Assembly: GCF_003316765.1 (NCBI RefSeq)
Contig: NZ_NIJF01000073.1
Location: 1 to 64,000, forward strand
Length of the DNA: 64,000 nucleotides
Origin: Bacillus sp. P14.5
Lineage (GTDB): Bacteria; Bacillota; Bacilli; Bacillales; Bacillaceae_B
Direction of reading: 5' to 3'
Shown here: positions 42,184 through 50,826 of the stretch, piece after piece
Layout: the number at the start of each line of letters is the position of its first letter
How positions within the stretch are numbered: position 1 is the stretch's first letter
Notes under the pieces: model-generated
What the model was told of the DNA's origin: nothing
What the model saw: only the letters and a program-made list of their open reading frames with translations
Database searches by the model: none
Made by a program: the position numbers and the translations under genes

Positions 42184-43011
42184 TTGGCTTCTATAAAGGT
42201 AGAAAACCTTCAGATTGGTTATGGGAATACTATTATAGTAGAAGATTTAAATATCACTATACCCAAAGGAAAGATCAGTACCATTATCGGTCCAAATGGT
42301 TGTGGAAAGTCAACCGTGTTAAATACGATGGCAAGGATCATCAAACAGAAATCAGGTGTGGTCAGCCTTGATGGAAAAGCCGTTCACAAGCAATCAACAG
42401 AAGAAGTAGCAAGGATAATGGCCATCCTTCCTCAAGACCCAAAAGCGATGGAGGGGCTGACAGTACGTGACCTTGTTTCCTTTGGCAGGTTTCCTTACCA
42501 GAAAGGCTTTGGCAAACTGCGGAAGGAGGACGAGGAAATGATTGATTGGGCGCTGTCAGCCACCGGAATGAGTGAATTCTCTATTCGTTCCATTCATGAT
42601 CTATCAGGGGGACAGAGGCAGCGTGTCTGGATTGCCCTCGCATTGGCACAGGGAACGGATCTGCTTCTGCTTGACGAGCCTACGACCTTCCTGGATTTGG
42701 CTCATCAACTGGAAATTCTTGAGCTGTTGAAAAAGCTGAATGAGGAAGAGGGGAAAACAATCGTCATGGTCATTCATGATTTAAACCAGGCCGCACGTTT
42801 TGCTCACTATATGATTGCTTTAAAAGATGGAAGCCTGATCAAGACAGGGACTCCTTATGAAATCATGACACCAGCGGTCCTGAGGGAAGTTTTTTCAATT
42901 GAAGCCAAAATCGTCAATGACCCTCGAACAAACAAACCTTCTTGCTTCTCCTATAATCTTTTAAATAAGGAATCTGCAACAAAGGTAGAAAAAGTAGCGG
43001 TTACAACTTAA
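42184..43011 (+). CDS. Siderophore ABC transporter ATPase 2
   Basis: This second FecE/FhuC-type ATPase has 275 residues and is read from TTG 42184 after AAGGGGGG. Walker A is GPNGCGKST, the signature LSGGQRQRVWIA and Walker B LLLLDEPTTFLD. It is a tandem paralogue of ATPase 1. Alternative ATPases for one permease are known for petrobactin import in Bacillus (FpuC/FpuD), so exchangeable use is possible (inference). Confidence 0.92.
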   Translation: MASIKVENLQIGYGNTIIVEDLNITIPKGKISTIIGPNGCGKSTVLNTMARIIKQKSGVVSLDGKAVHKQSTEEVARIMAILPQDPKAMEGLTVRDLVSFGRFPYQKGFGKLRKEDEEMIDWALSATGMSEFSIRSIHDLSGGQRQRVWIALALAQGTDLLLLDEPTTFLDLAHQLEILELLKKLNEEEGKTIVMVIHDLNQAARFAHYMIALKDGSLIKTGTPYEIMTPAVLREVFSIEAKIVNDPRTNKPSCFSYNLLNKESATKVEKVAVTT

Positions 43012-43187
43012 GGCCAACTCAATAAAAAAGACTGATCAGTAAAGGGTTAGTCTATTTTCTTGATGCACTGTGGACGAAAGGTCATAAGCTACATTTGTCC
43101 AAGGATATTGAGCACTTATATCCATTCCCAGTGAAACATTTGCCTCGTACGATAGAAAGAGATAGAACTATATAAGGGAGCAAAACA

Positions 43188-43923
43188 ATGGACAAGAAAA
43201 TACGGAACTATATGATAGGGAACTATGGAATGTTCTTTATCAAAGAGGATGACATTGATAGGCACATAGATTTTAAGGTGCAACATTTGATTCACGATGG
43301 TAGTCAAGTTAGAGAATTAGTGAACAGACAGAGCAGGCAAATGAATAATTGCAGGGATGTTATAACAGGAACAATCTTTGCCAAGAGATATTCTGTCCTT
43401 GCCATGGGCTTTTTAAACTTAATGAGCCAATTTGAGATTATATTGGATACCAATCCCAGGCATTCAGGCATCAAGCTCACGAAAAATGGATGTATGAATT
43501 TCATATTTCCGGAATCAGCTTTATTTTTATCGGTGAAATAACTCGAGATGAAAGATATGAACTGAAGCGCTCTTTTATACAAAATCACATAGCACCTCTT
43601 TTTAATGCCATTTCTTCACAGACGAAAAGCAAGGTACCTCATATGAATTCCCTCGTCTCCCATAATTTCTTTCAGACCGCACTAAGTCTGGGGGAATCGA
43701 TGCCAAAAAAAGGATTGAAATTGACGAAAACTTGAAGCTTCTTACTTCAGAGGCGTTATTTTCAGAGGATAGTCCTAATCCAATGAATTTTGAATTTCCC
43801 CTGCATATACCCGATGATGAAGCACCATTTTTTATTAGAAAACACTGCTGCCTTTCTTATTTGATTCATGGAGGAGATAAGGAGAGGTGCTGCGGAACTT
43901 GTCCGCATCTTTTTACCAAGTGA
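43188..43923 (+). pseudogene. FhuF-like ferric-siderophore reductase, two frameshifts
   Basis: Three frames cover one gene from ATG 43188 (after AAGGGAGC) to TGA 43921-43923. The C-terminus ends CCGTCPHLF, with the Cys pattern of a FhuF-type [2Fe-2S] reductase. Frame 1 joins frame 2 if the A5 run at 43482-43486 gains one base (giving KKWMYEFHISGI). Frame 2 joins frame 3 if the G5 run at 43690-43694 gains one base (giving LGGIDAKKRIEIDENL). The restored protein of about 245 residues would reduce imported ferric siderophore in the cytoplasm. Its position between transporter and regulator fits that role. Confidence 0.72.
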
Positions 43924-43938
43924 ATAGAAAACAGTTAA

Positions 43939-43966
43939 AAGCGAGAGGGGGCTCTCGCTTTTTTTC
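43939..43966 (+). terminator. Rho-independent terminator of the siderophore operon
   Basis: AAGCGAGAG and CTCTCGCTT form a stem around GGGG, followed by T7. Confidence 0.92.
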
Positions 43967-44001
43967 TTACATTCTCAGCAAAAATACTTTATAATTAATA
44001 T

Positions 44002-44016
44002 TGATAATCAATATCA
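44002..44016. promoter_or_regulatory. Fur-box-like sequence upstream of AraC regulator
   Basis: TGATAATCAATATCA matches 13 of 15 positions of the 7-1-7 Fur operator and lies 46 bp before the regulator start. Confidence 0.7.
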
Positions 44017-44062
44017 TTTGCAGAAGTGAATAGTTTAATTTCAAAGAAAGGAAACTCAGCCT

Positions 44063-45667
44063 ATGATGCACTTTACCTCTAATAGAAATCCAGCTATTTT
44101 CTTCACTTTTTTGAGAATGATCAAGATAAAGAGCAAGCCTTTCAGCAACTTAAGAAAGCGGCTTATATCCTTGCATGCCATTTGTTATATAAAGAACGGA
44201 AAAGGAGATCTCGTCATAAATGGGGAATCTTACAAAGTGACAAAAGGGAGCTTGTTTATTTTTACGCCGAATATGATTGTGGAAGGAAAGGCAAATGGTC
44301 TGGAACCGATAGAGTATGACCTTATTCTTTTTTCTTGTTCAGCTTCCATAAAACATAAAAAATTCTGGCAAGACAAAGAGTATACTCTGCCGATACACCG
44401 GGAGCAGAAATTAGGGATTTATGAGTCAGAAGTGAAAAAATGCTTAACTCAATTGTCCTCGATCAATAGTGAGGGAGAGACCATTCTCGCTGGGATGGAA
44501 AGAAATAATATATTAAATGCTCTCCTTCTATTGCTTTTAAGAAATAATCAAAATAAGAAGGTAATGAGAGGAAACAGCATGGATCATGTTGTTGCCTACT
44601 TAAAGGAGCATTACAAAAGAGACATCAAGATAGAGGATTTAGCAAAACTGGCAGGCTTCAGCATCAGCCACTTTACAAGGCAATTCAAGAGACATACTGG
44701 ACAAACTCCCACCGATTATCTCCTTGAGTTAAGAATGACTGAAGCAAGAAGGTTACTTATTGCAAGCGAGATGACGGTCAGGGAGGTTGCCGGTCATATT
44801 GGATTTAAGGATGAACACTATTTCAGCAGGGTTTTTAAGAAGGTTGAGGGAGTGTCGCCGTCAATCTATCTTAAAAGCAAATGTAAAAGGATCGCCACCC
44901 TGGATTATGGATATGATGATAATCTCATAGCTTTAGGAATAAACCCCGTGGCCCGGTTGTCATATAAGAGCATGGTGACAAACTATTCCCCCATTCCAGT
45001 TCTAACGGGGCAGGGTAAGCAAATGGTGGAACTGGACGATCATGCAAATGTTTTTGAAAAGCTGCTTAAGGCCAAGCCTGATATGATTATCGCGAGCAAT
45101 TTACACAATGATTATCTTACTATTAAGAGTATCGCTCCGGCAGCGGTGTTGGATAACGGTGTTTCTCCTAAAGATTCCTTCTTGAAGATTGCCAGATTAC
45201 TTGGAAAACAGAAAGAGGCTGAAGAGTGGATCCAAAAATATGATGATAAGCTTAATTCAGCCATAAGAATAATAGAGGAATTAGGTGAAAGGCAGACCGC
45301 ATATTTCTTAAGAGTACGGCCTTCCTTTTACCGGATTTATGGAATGGACAATCAATTAGGAAATCTTCTGTATAAAGAATTAAATCTGGATTTGCCTGGA
45401 AATTTTAATACAACTCAATGGGCAGCCGACCTGCAATTAGAAGAGTTATTGAACTATAACCCGGATCATATTTTCATCATGGTGGATCCAGGCGACCTTG
45501 CTCATAACCAGATGACGCGACTGGTTCAGTCAGAGAAGTGGAAGCAGTTAGAAGCGGTGAAAAACCATAATGTCCATAATGCTGCTGATTTCCTTTTCAA
45601 GTCCCAAGGGATTATAGGAAGAATGTGGGTCATAGATAAAGTTGCGGGCAGCCTCAAAATAGGTTAA
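44063..45667 (+). CDS. btr: AraC regulator fused to siderophore-binding domain (Btr-like)
   Basis: This 534-residue protein has an N-terminal cupin-like region (about 1-110) and an AraC/XylS double HTH (about 172-270; IEDLAKLAGFSISHFTRQFK and GHIGFKDEHYFSRVFKK). A C-terminal periplasmic-binding-protein-like domain follows (about 275-530). This is the architecture of Bacillus Btr (YbbB), which senses an iron-siderophore and activates its uptake genes. The next gene is a siderophore-binding lipoprotein. Iron control through Fur plus siderophore induction is expected. The symbol is assigned by architecture. Confidence 0.87.
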   Translation: MMHFTSNRNPAIFFTFLRMIKIKSKPFSNLRKRLISLHAICYIKNGKGDLVINGESYKVTKGSLFIFTPNMIVEGKANGLEPIEYDLILFSCSASIKHKKFWQDKEYTLPIHREQKLGIYESEVKKCLTQLSSINSEGETILAGMERNNILNALLLLLLRNNQNKKVMRGNSMDHVVAYLKEHYKRDIKIEDLAKLAGFSISHFTRQFKRHTGQTPTDYLLELRMTEARRLLIASEMTVREVAGHIGFKDEHYFSRVFKKVEGVSPSIYLKSKCKRIATLDYGYDDNLIALGINPVARLSYKSMVTNYSPIPVLTGQGKQMVELDDHANVFEKLLKAKPDMIIASNLHNDYLTIKSIAPAAVLDNGVSPKDSFLKIARLLGKQKEAEEWIQKYDDKLNSAIRIIEELGERQTAYFLRVRPSFYRIYGMDNQLGNLLYKELNLDLPGNFNTTQWAADLQLEELLNYNPDHIFIMVDPGDLAHNQMTRLVQSEKWKQLEAVKNHNVHNAADFLFKSQGIIGRMWVIDKVAGSLKIG

Positions 45668-45734
45668 TGGATTTGTCCATGCAAACTAAGTGAAATCTTC
45701 CATGGCATCAAGAGGCCTTTTCTTATAAGCTAAT

Positions 45735-45753
45735 GATAATGATTTTCATTATC
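45735..45753. promoter_or_regulatory. Fur box upstream of the siderophore-binding lipoprotein
   Basis: GATAATGATTTTCATTATC agrees with the 19-bp Fur consensus at 17 positions and lies 21 bp before the ATG. Confidence 0.92.
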
Positions 45754-45774
45754 AAAATATGGAGGAGAACATAA

Positions 45775-46740
45775 ATGAAGAAGTTCAGCTTATTTTGTAT
45801 CTTTACATCACTCTTAATCCTTTTAGCGGCTTGCGGCGGCAACGAAAACGAAGCTGCGGACACAACTGAAAACGAAACGGTCAATGAAGAGCCTCGCGTT
45901 GTCAGCCATCTAAGAGGAGAAACAGAAATTCCGGAGAGTTTAGAAAAAGTCGTTGTACTATCCCCTGCTTATATCGATCATATGTTGGCAATTGATGAAA
46001 CGCCAGCTGGCGTGACAATAGAAGCTCAATTTGGCGGAGACTATATTCCTTATCTGGCAGACCAATTAGATGGAGTGGAGGTTATTGGATCTTCCTCTGA
46101 ACCCAACTTGGAAACAATACTTAGTATAGAGCCGGATTTGATCATTTCAGACAGCTGGACAGCAGAATCCATCTATGATGATCTGAATAAGATAGCTCCC
46201 ACAGTTGTTTTAGGAACTGAAGATTCGGAGGACTATAACGATCCTGACTATTGGCAGCAGGATCTGCTGAAAATAGCTGAAATTTTTGATAAAGTTGATG
46301 CAGCTGAGGAGAAAATTGCAGAACTAGAAACAAAGGTAGCAGAAGCCGGTGAAGTAATTAGTGAAATAGAAAGCAATAAGCTGGCATACTTACGCATCAG
46401 GAAGGATGTCGTACAAATTTATCCCCAAACAGGCCATCCCTTAAACTTTTTATTATATAATGACTTAGGTTTTACACCATCTGATCTAACAGATGAATCA
46501 GAACGCGGTGACTTATCGCTGGAGGTCATCCCCGATATGAAGGCTGACTATATTTTCTTACAAGTTGATTCTTCAGGCGGTCCTGAAAATTTGCAAAGCA
46601 TAAGTGACAGCTCCCTTTGGCAGTCGCTTGCGGCTGTTCAGAATGACAAAGTCTTTGAAACAGACTTTTGGATATATAAGAGCTGGGGTCTTATCGGAAG
46701 AGATGAGATTATTGATGAAGTATTGGAGTTTATGAATTAA
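45775..46740 (+). CDS. Iron-siderophore-binding lipoprotein (FeuA/YfiY family)
   Basis: This 321-residue lipoprotein has the lipobox LLAAC (C20) and a class III (helical backbone) binding fold with VVVLSPAYIDHMLAI and the long linking helix at about 190-205. It would deliver a ferric siderophore to the permease pair encoded 3 kb upstream. GGAGGAG precedes the ATG. Similarity in layout to the C-terminal domain of the preceding regulator suggests that both bind the same ligand. Confidence 0.92.
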   Translation: MKKFSLFCIFTSLLILLAACGGNENEAADTTENETVNEEPRVVSHLRGETEIPESLEKVVVLSPAYIDHMLAIDETPAGVTIEAQFGGDYIPYLADQLDGVEVIGSSSEPNLETILSIEPDLIISDSWTAESIYDDLNKIAPTVVLGTEDSEDYNDPDYWQQDLLKIAEIFDKVDAAEEKIAELETKVAEAGEVISEIESNKLAYLRIRKDVVQIYPQTGHPLNFLLYNDLGFTPSDLTDESERGDLSLEVIPDMKADYIFLQVDSSGGPENLQSISDSSLWQSLAAVQNDKVFETDFWIYKSWGLIGRDEIIDEVLEFMN

Positions 46741-46831
46741 TCAATCCCAAGAAGGCAGTTAACTGGAATTCACTCTCTGGTTCATAATGACTGCCCACAA
46801 GTTTAGAAAAGTAGCTAGTATGAACGATGTC

Positions 46832-46870
46832 AGGACCCGATCGCATTTTATGGCGATCAGGTCCTTTTTC
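46832..46870 (+). terminator. Rho-independent terminator
   Basis: AGGACC-GATCGC pairs with GCGATC-GGTCCT and a T5 run follows. It ends the binding-protein transcript. Confidence 0.9.
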
Positions 46871-47216
46871 TTATGGAGTTATTCTCTTAAGATATAACTT
46901 CAATAGAATAACTGCCTGAGATACTACTTGGAAAAATCTAGAATAGAGTTGTGCGTGTATATTTCTTTTCAGAAGTATGCATGGAGGATCCCTCTCTTGG
47001 CCTGTGTGAATTCGCCTATTGCTTTTTATGACTTAAGTGAAAATGGTTATCAAGAAAGAGATTTAATTCATTTTTCGATTTTTCGGTTAAGATCTCCCAT
47101 TTGCAGAAGAAATTGATCTTTCAAAAAAATATGGATGAACCAAAAATGCTTATCTTCATTCTTCTCTCTATAATTCAAAAAGGGCTCGGGTGAAATTACA
47201 TTAAACGGGACAAAGT

Positions 47217-47354
47217 ATGAGATTAAAGGGAAAACTTAATATATATCAGAAGAAGAAAATCGTAGGGATTTTGCAACTGGGATATCCTGCAAGTATTCCG
47301 TCTGCAAGATCGGGAAGCCCAGTAGAAGAGTGTCTGACAATCTTAGGAAATTAA
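47217..47354 (+). pseudogene. C-terminal remnant of a nitroreductase
   Basis: Forty-five codons (KLNIYQKKKIVGILQLGYPA to SPVEECLTILGN) match the C-terminus of nitroreductases. No N-terminal part is seen upstream; 46871-47216 is AT-rich with only short unconvincing frames. A degraded copy of a nitroreductase gene is likely. Confidence 0.55.
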
Positions 47355-47430
47355 ATTCGTAAATTCTTATGCAAAGAGAGATTGCTCTTCATAGATCCTA
47401 AAAAGGTATAGTTGAATAGATATTTGTATC

Positions 47431-47469
47431 AAAAAAGGCTTCCGGTAATTTTCTTATAACCGGAAGCCA
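47431..47469 (-). terminator. Rho-independent terminator of the cation exchanger
   Basis: On the minus strand GGCTTCCGGT pairs with ACCGGAAGCC and a T6 tail follows. Confidence 0.9.
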
Positions 47470-47493
47470 CTTTAGTTTCAGTTCCCTTCTGTC

Positions 47494-48486
47494 TCACTGG
47501 TTCTCAGAAAAAAGAAAACCCATGACCAGCAGATAAGAAACGACGGCTGTCAAAGAAGGTAGAATATAAGTGAAAGAGTTGCGTGTCCGATCTCTTTTTA
47601 TAATGATCATTACAATGGCGGTTAAAACAAACCCAATAAATGATATGTAAATAATATCATTGCTTGTATCCTGCCATATACTTCCCTCGAAGTAAAATAC
47701 ATCTCCAATAGCAACAACTAAGATATTAAAGATGTTACTGCCAAGGATTGCTCCAATCGCCATATTGATGTTGCCAAGTCTCAAGGCCATAAAGACCCCC
47801 ATGGCATCCGGCAGTGAGGTCGCTAGGGCAACTAAGAAGCTCCCCACAACAGTGGCACTTAAGCCTGTACTTCGGGATATAGCATCTCCAGAAAGAGAAA
47901 GAACACTTCCGAAAATAAAAATGGCAATGGAAAACAATATAAATTTTCGTACCGCCATACGAATAGATGTATTTTCCGAGACCTTATTTCCATTCTCTTC
48001 TGTAGATGGTTCCTCAAGTTTGGTTCTTGAAAGCAGCCACATTCCGCCCCCATAAATAATCGCAACAACAAAACTGGTGAGCCCGACATTCAATACTGAA
48101 AAAGAGTGATTAATGAGTAAGCCGCCAGCAGAGATCACACAAAGCAGGAGAGCGATGACCCCTGTGTAGATATGAGTGTGGGAGACCCGGAGGAATAAGC
48201 GCTTTTTGCGGAAGTAAATATCCAATACAAATAACACTAGAGTATTGAATAATATACTGCCCAGCCCGTTGCCGGCCGCAATATCGGCACTTCCGATGAC
48301 ACTTGCCGAGACTGTCGTCGTTAACTCGGGGAGAGAAGTCGCTACAGCTAGCAGGATGGTACCGGCCAAAAATCCACCCATCCTTGTTTGTTTGCTTATT
48401 GTATCCGCGTGTTTTGATAAATGAACAGCAGACAAGGAAGAGATGACAGCCGAAATGAAAAAAATACTGATATATATCCAAGTCAT
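47494..48486 (-). CDS. Sodium/calcium exchanger family protein (YrbG-like)
   Basis: This 330-residue membrane antiporter has two internal repeats, each with the alpha motif: LAVATSLPELTTTVSASVIG and VALATSLPDAMGVFMALRLG, followed by AGNGLGSILFN and GSNIFNILV. It would exchange Ca2+ or Na+ for H+. A hydrophilic loop at about 155-172 separates the repeats. GGAGTTATTTACTACC precedes ATG 48486. It stands alone and ends in a strong terminator. Confidence 0.9.
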   Translation of the reverse strand: MTWIYISIFFISAVISSLSAVHLSKHADTISKQTRMGGFLAGTILLAVATSLPELTTTVSASVIGSADIAAGNGLGSILFNTLVLFVLDIYFRKKRLFLRVSHTHIYTGVIALLLCVISAGGLLINHSFSVLNVGLTSFVVAIIYGGGMWLLSRTKLEEPSTEENGNKVSENTSIRMAVRKFILFSIAIFIFGSVLSLSGDAISRSTGLSATVVGSFLVALATSLPDAMGVFMALRLGNINMAIGAILGSNIFNILVVAIGDVFYFEGSIWQDTSNDIIYISFIGFVLTAIVMIIIKRDRTRNSFTYILPSLTAVVSYLLVMGFLFSENQ

Positions 48487-48640
48487 GGTAGTAAATAACT
48501 CCTTAAATCCAGGTTAGCTTCAAATCCTACTAGTAAGCAAGGCAGGTGCGCATTCTTATACCTTGGCGAAATAGTAAAATGTGAGGATATGAAGCCTTTA
48601 CCCATCTGCTATCTTTCTAACACTTTTCATACCTCATTTT

Positions 48641-48785
48641 AAAGAATATGTACTAAATATAAATATTCAATCAAATGGTGACGATGAGGTTCATTCTAAA
48701 GGGGGGCAGGAAGGAACCTGCTGTTAAAGTAAGGTGATAAATCATGGTTAAGCACACAGGGGGAAGCTGAGTAAAGCAGCTAAGG
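48641..48785 (+). pseudogene. Decayed, internally deleted copy of the 58362-58719 gene pair
   Basis: 48641-48715 resembles 58365-58450 (start of the Cys-containing 69-residue gene). 48722-48785 resembles 58577-58645 (start of the 41-residue basic gene), including the intergenic AGGTGATA ribosome binding site. The intervening 120 bp are missing. Frames are broken. Confidence 0.75.
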
Positions 48786-48805
48786 ACTTACAGTATTCAG
48801 AAATC

Positions 48806-48852
48806 AGGGCCTGTCCCCCAGTACACTAATGTACCTGGGGTCAGGCCCTTTA
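48806..48852 (-). terminator. GGCCTG-family palindrome bordering a small membrane gene
   Basis: AGGGCCTGTCCCCCAGTACA and ATGTACCTGGGGTCAGGCCCTT arms. It begins two bases after the minus-strand gene at 48855-49046 and is likely its terminator; it also borders the decayed gene pair. Confidence 0.65.
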
Positions 48853-48854
48853 TC

Positions 48855-49046
48855 TCAAGTCTTAACGGGGGTTGGTATGCTTGATATCAGTTTCATTACG
48901 CCAAAAGCTAAACTAAAAACGACTATCAGTTCAATAGTCTGATAAGTCCATCCGCCAAAACTATTTTGTACACTTAAGGGTACTAATATTAGACAGATGA
49001 CTAAAGAAGTGATAGCTAAAAACCAGTTTTTCGATAGAAAAGACAC
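48855..49046 (-). CDS. Small two-helix membrane protein
   Basis: A 63-residue protein read from GTG 49046 after AAGGAGGG. It has two hydrophobic helices (about 8-28 and 36-56). It resembles many short membrane proteins of Bacillus of unknown role. The strong ribosome binding site supports it. Confidence 0.68.
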   Translation of the reverse strand: MSFLSKNWFLAITSLVICLILVPLSVQNSFGGWTYQTIELIVVFSLAFGVMKLISSIPTPVKT

Positions 49047-49139
49047 AGTATCCCTCCTTTCTTAGCAGGTTTCACCTTGTATATACCCTCTTACACTAAA
49101 AGTCACCAAAAATACCATATTCACTTTCTGGTTTTTTAG

Positions 49140-49240
49140 ACGCTTTGATGTTCCCATAAAGGGACAGAGGGACGGGTTCCTCGTCCCACCAAATATTAAC
49201 AAATGGGACAAGAGGGTCAGGAACTTGTCCCTATTTGCTA
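49140..49240. repeat. GGGACAGGTTCC dispersed palindromes, two copies
   Basis: Near 49157-49185 GGGACAGAGGGACGGGTTCC is followed by TCGTCCCACCAAATATTAAC. A related inverted copy (AAATGGGACAAGAGGGTCAGG to CTTGTCCCTATTTGC) follows to about 49240. Relatives lie near 7220, 16404, 23815 and 58758. Confidence 0.65.
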
Positions 49241-49384
49241 TTCTGGTTACAATTCACTCTCACACAGCCTCTGTACATTGTCGGGGAACCCTTTTTTGGA
49301 ACAAATACATTTCACCATGTTGCTTTTATCAAAAACCTAGTCAGTAGGGTGCCGGATGTTCTCTCAAATATTGGCTAATTTCTG

Positions 49385-49404
49385 TTAATCAAACGTTTGA
49401 TTAA
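49385..49404. repeat. 20-bp perfect palindrome TTAATCAAACGTTTGATTAA
   Basis: Identical to 383-402, with shared flanking bases. Confidence 0.6.
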
Positions 49405-49423
49405 TTAGTAGAAACTCGGAAAT

Positions 49424-49480
49424 AAGGGCATGATTCCAGCACACTAACGCATTAACGTACCGGGGGTCAGAGCACTTTAC
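49424..49480. repeat. GGCCTG-family palindrome
   Basis: Diverged left arm GGGCATGATTCCAGCACAC and right arm CGTACCGGGGGTCAGAGCAC; another half copy (TTACCGGGGGTCAGCC) follows near 49490-49506. Confidence 0.65.
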
Positions 49481-49542
49481 CCTTTTAACTTACCGGGGGT
49501 CAGCCGCTTTATCGAGTTGATAGTAGGAAAGGAGAGATATAA

Positions 49543-49830
49543 ATGGGAAATCAAGAAGATTTCCGGGATGTCCCGGCGGGTGGAACCATTAGCTTTCAAC
49601 ACTTACTGTTTTATTTGGAACAGGGAAGAGAAATAGAATTTGTTTACAAGGATAAAGAATATTTTATTTCTAATACGAACGAAGGAAGAGCTTTGTGGAA
49701 TGGTGATAATAAGATGAGTGATTATTTTAACAAGGAAGATTTGTCTTTTACAGAATCAGTAAAAGTGGATGAAGTTGCTTTAGCCGACATTTTCAAACGA
49801 AGTCTAGCGGCTATTTCTACTGTTTTTTAG
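49543..49830 (+). CDS. Uncharacterised 95-residue protein
   Basis: The protein is acidic and soluble, with recognisable order (FQHLLFYLEQGREIEFVYKD then YFISNTNEGRALW). I do not know its family. GGAGAG precedes ATG 49543. It lies between two repeats, which suggests an isolated accessory gene. Confidence 0.65.
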   Translation: MGNQEDFRDVPAGGTISFQHLLFYLEQGREIEFVYKDKEYFISNTNEGRALWNGDNKMSDYFNKEDLSFTESVKVDEVALADIFKRSLAAISTVF

Positions 49831-49831
49831 G

Positions 49832-49880
49832 GGGAAACTCAGCCCCCAGCACAGTAACGTACCGGGGGTCAGGCCTCGCC
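49832..49880. repeat. GGCCTG-family palindrome
   Basis: A short copy (GCCCCCAGCACAGTAACGTACCG with GGGGGTCAGGCCTCG) begins just after the stop of the preceding gene, followed by TTTCACTGTGAC. Confidence 0.65.
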
Positions 49881-49937
49881 TTTCACTGTGACTATCTTTT
49901 AAAATGCTCATCCACTTTTGAAGACTTTCCTTTGGTG

Positions 49938-50738
49938 CTAGAAAATAGTCGGTACCATGCCTCCATCCATACGTATGGGAGAACCTCTAAAAGCGGAAGC
50001 ATAAGGGCTGCATAAAAAGGTAGTTAATCTGCCTATCTCAGTTGGCTTGATAAATCGCTGAATTTCAGATTGAGGAAGATTTTTAGTCATAAATTCTTTC
50101 TCTTTTTCTGAAAAAGTCATATCTTTGCTTGGGTACATCCCCTCAATTATCTGCTGCACATTTTCAGAGAGCGTTGGTCCCGGCAAGATCGTATTGACTG
50201 TAACTTCTTTTCCTATTGTTAGTTTAGATAGGGTTTTTGACAATGATAATAGCATTGATTTTGTCACACAATATTGGGGCATTTGTCCCGATGGCATAAC
50301 TGCTTCTTCACTCGCAATAAAGATAATTCGGCCAAAATTATTTTTTATCATATTAGGTAAGTGAAATTTGGATAGTCCATTTGCTGCAAGAACATTAGTA
50401 CGGATATACTTTTCCCATACTTCATCGTCTACGTCCTCATACTTCATAATTTCATAAATCCCCATATTGTTAACTAAAATATCAATTTGGGGATGTTTTT
50501 TAAATAATGCTTCCCTTTGTTGATTATCTACAATATCGGCAGCAGCATTTTGAGGGAAGCTATCAGGGAACTCTAACTTAATTTCATTTACAGTTCGTTC
50601 TACCTCTTCGTAATTTCGTCCATTGATTAGTACATTAACACCTTCTTTCGCAAGTTCGATGGCAATCGCCTTACCGATCCCTCTTGTTGAACCAGTGACT
50701 AAAGCTGTTTTATTTTTAAGTCCATATTCATAATACAT
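49938..50738 (-). CDS. Short-chain dehydrogenase/reductase (SDR)
   Basis: This 266-residue classical-type SDR has the NAD(P)-binding TGSTRGIGKAIA at about 15-26, the NNMG motif, and the catalytic YCVTK (Tyr, Lys) with a Ser upstream in IASEEA. The substrate cannot be inferred from sequence. It lies downstream of an AraC-family regulator on the same strand with an 88-bp gap, so co-regulation is plausible. Confidence 0.9.
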   Translation of the reverse strand: MYYEYGLKNKTALVTGSTRGIGKAIAIELAKEGVNVLINGRNYEEVERTVNEIKLEFPDSFPQNAAADIVDNQQREALFKKHPQIDILVNNMGIYEIMKYEDVDDEVWEKYIRTNVLAANGLSKFHLPNMIKNNFGRIIFIASEEAVMPSGQMPQYCVTKSMLLSLSKTLSKLTIGKEVTVNTILPGPTLSENVQQIIEGMYPSKDMTFSEKEKEFMTKNLPQSEIQRFIKPTEIGRLTTFLCSPYASAFRGSPIRMDGGMVPTIF

Positions 50739-50826
50739 TGCTCCTTTAATTTAAGAAATATTCCTTTTCTTCCTTATTAAGTCATCCTGCTGATGAAACA
50801 GTATCGAAAATCGAAAAGCAGACTGG

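Noticed and set aside
46928..47116. 62-codon frame downstream of the siderophore lipoprotein
   Set aside because: No ribosome binding site and no recognisable composition; probably chance or unrecognisable decay.
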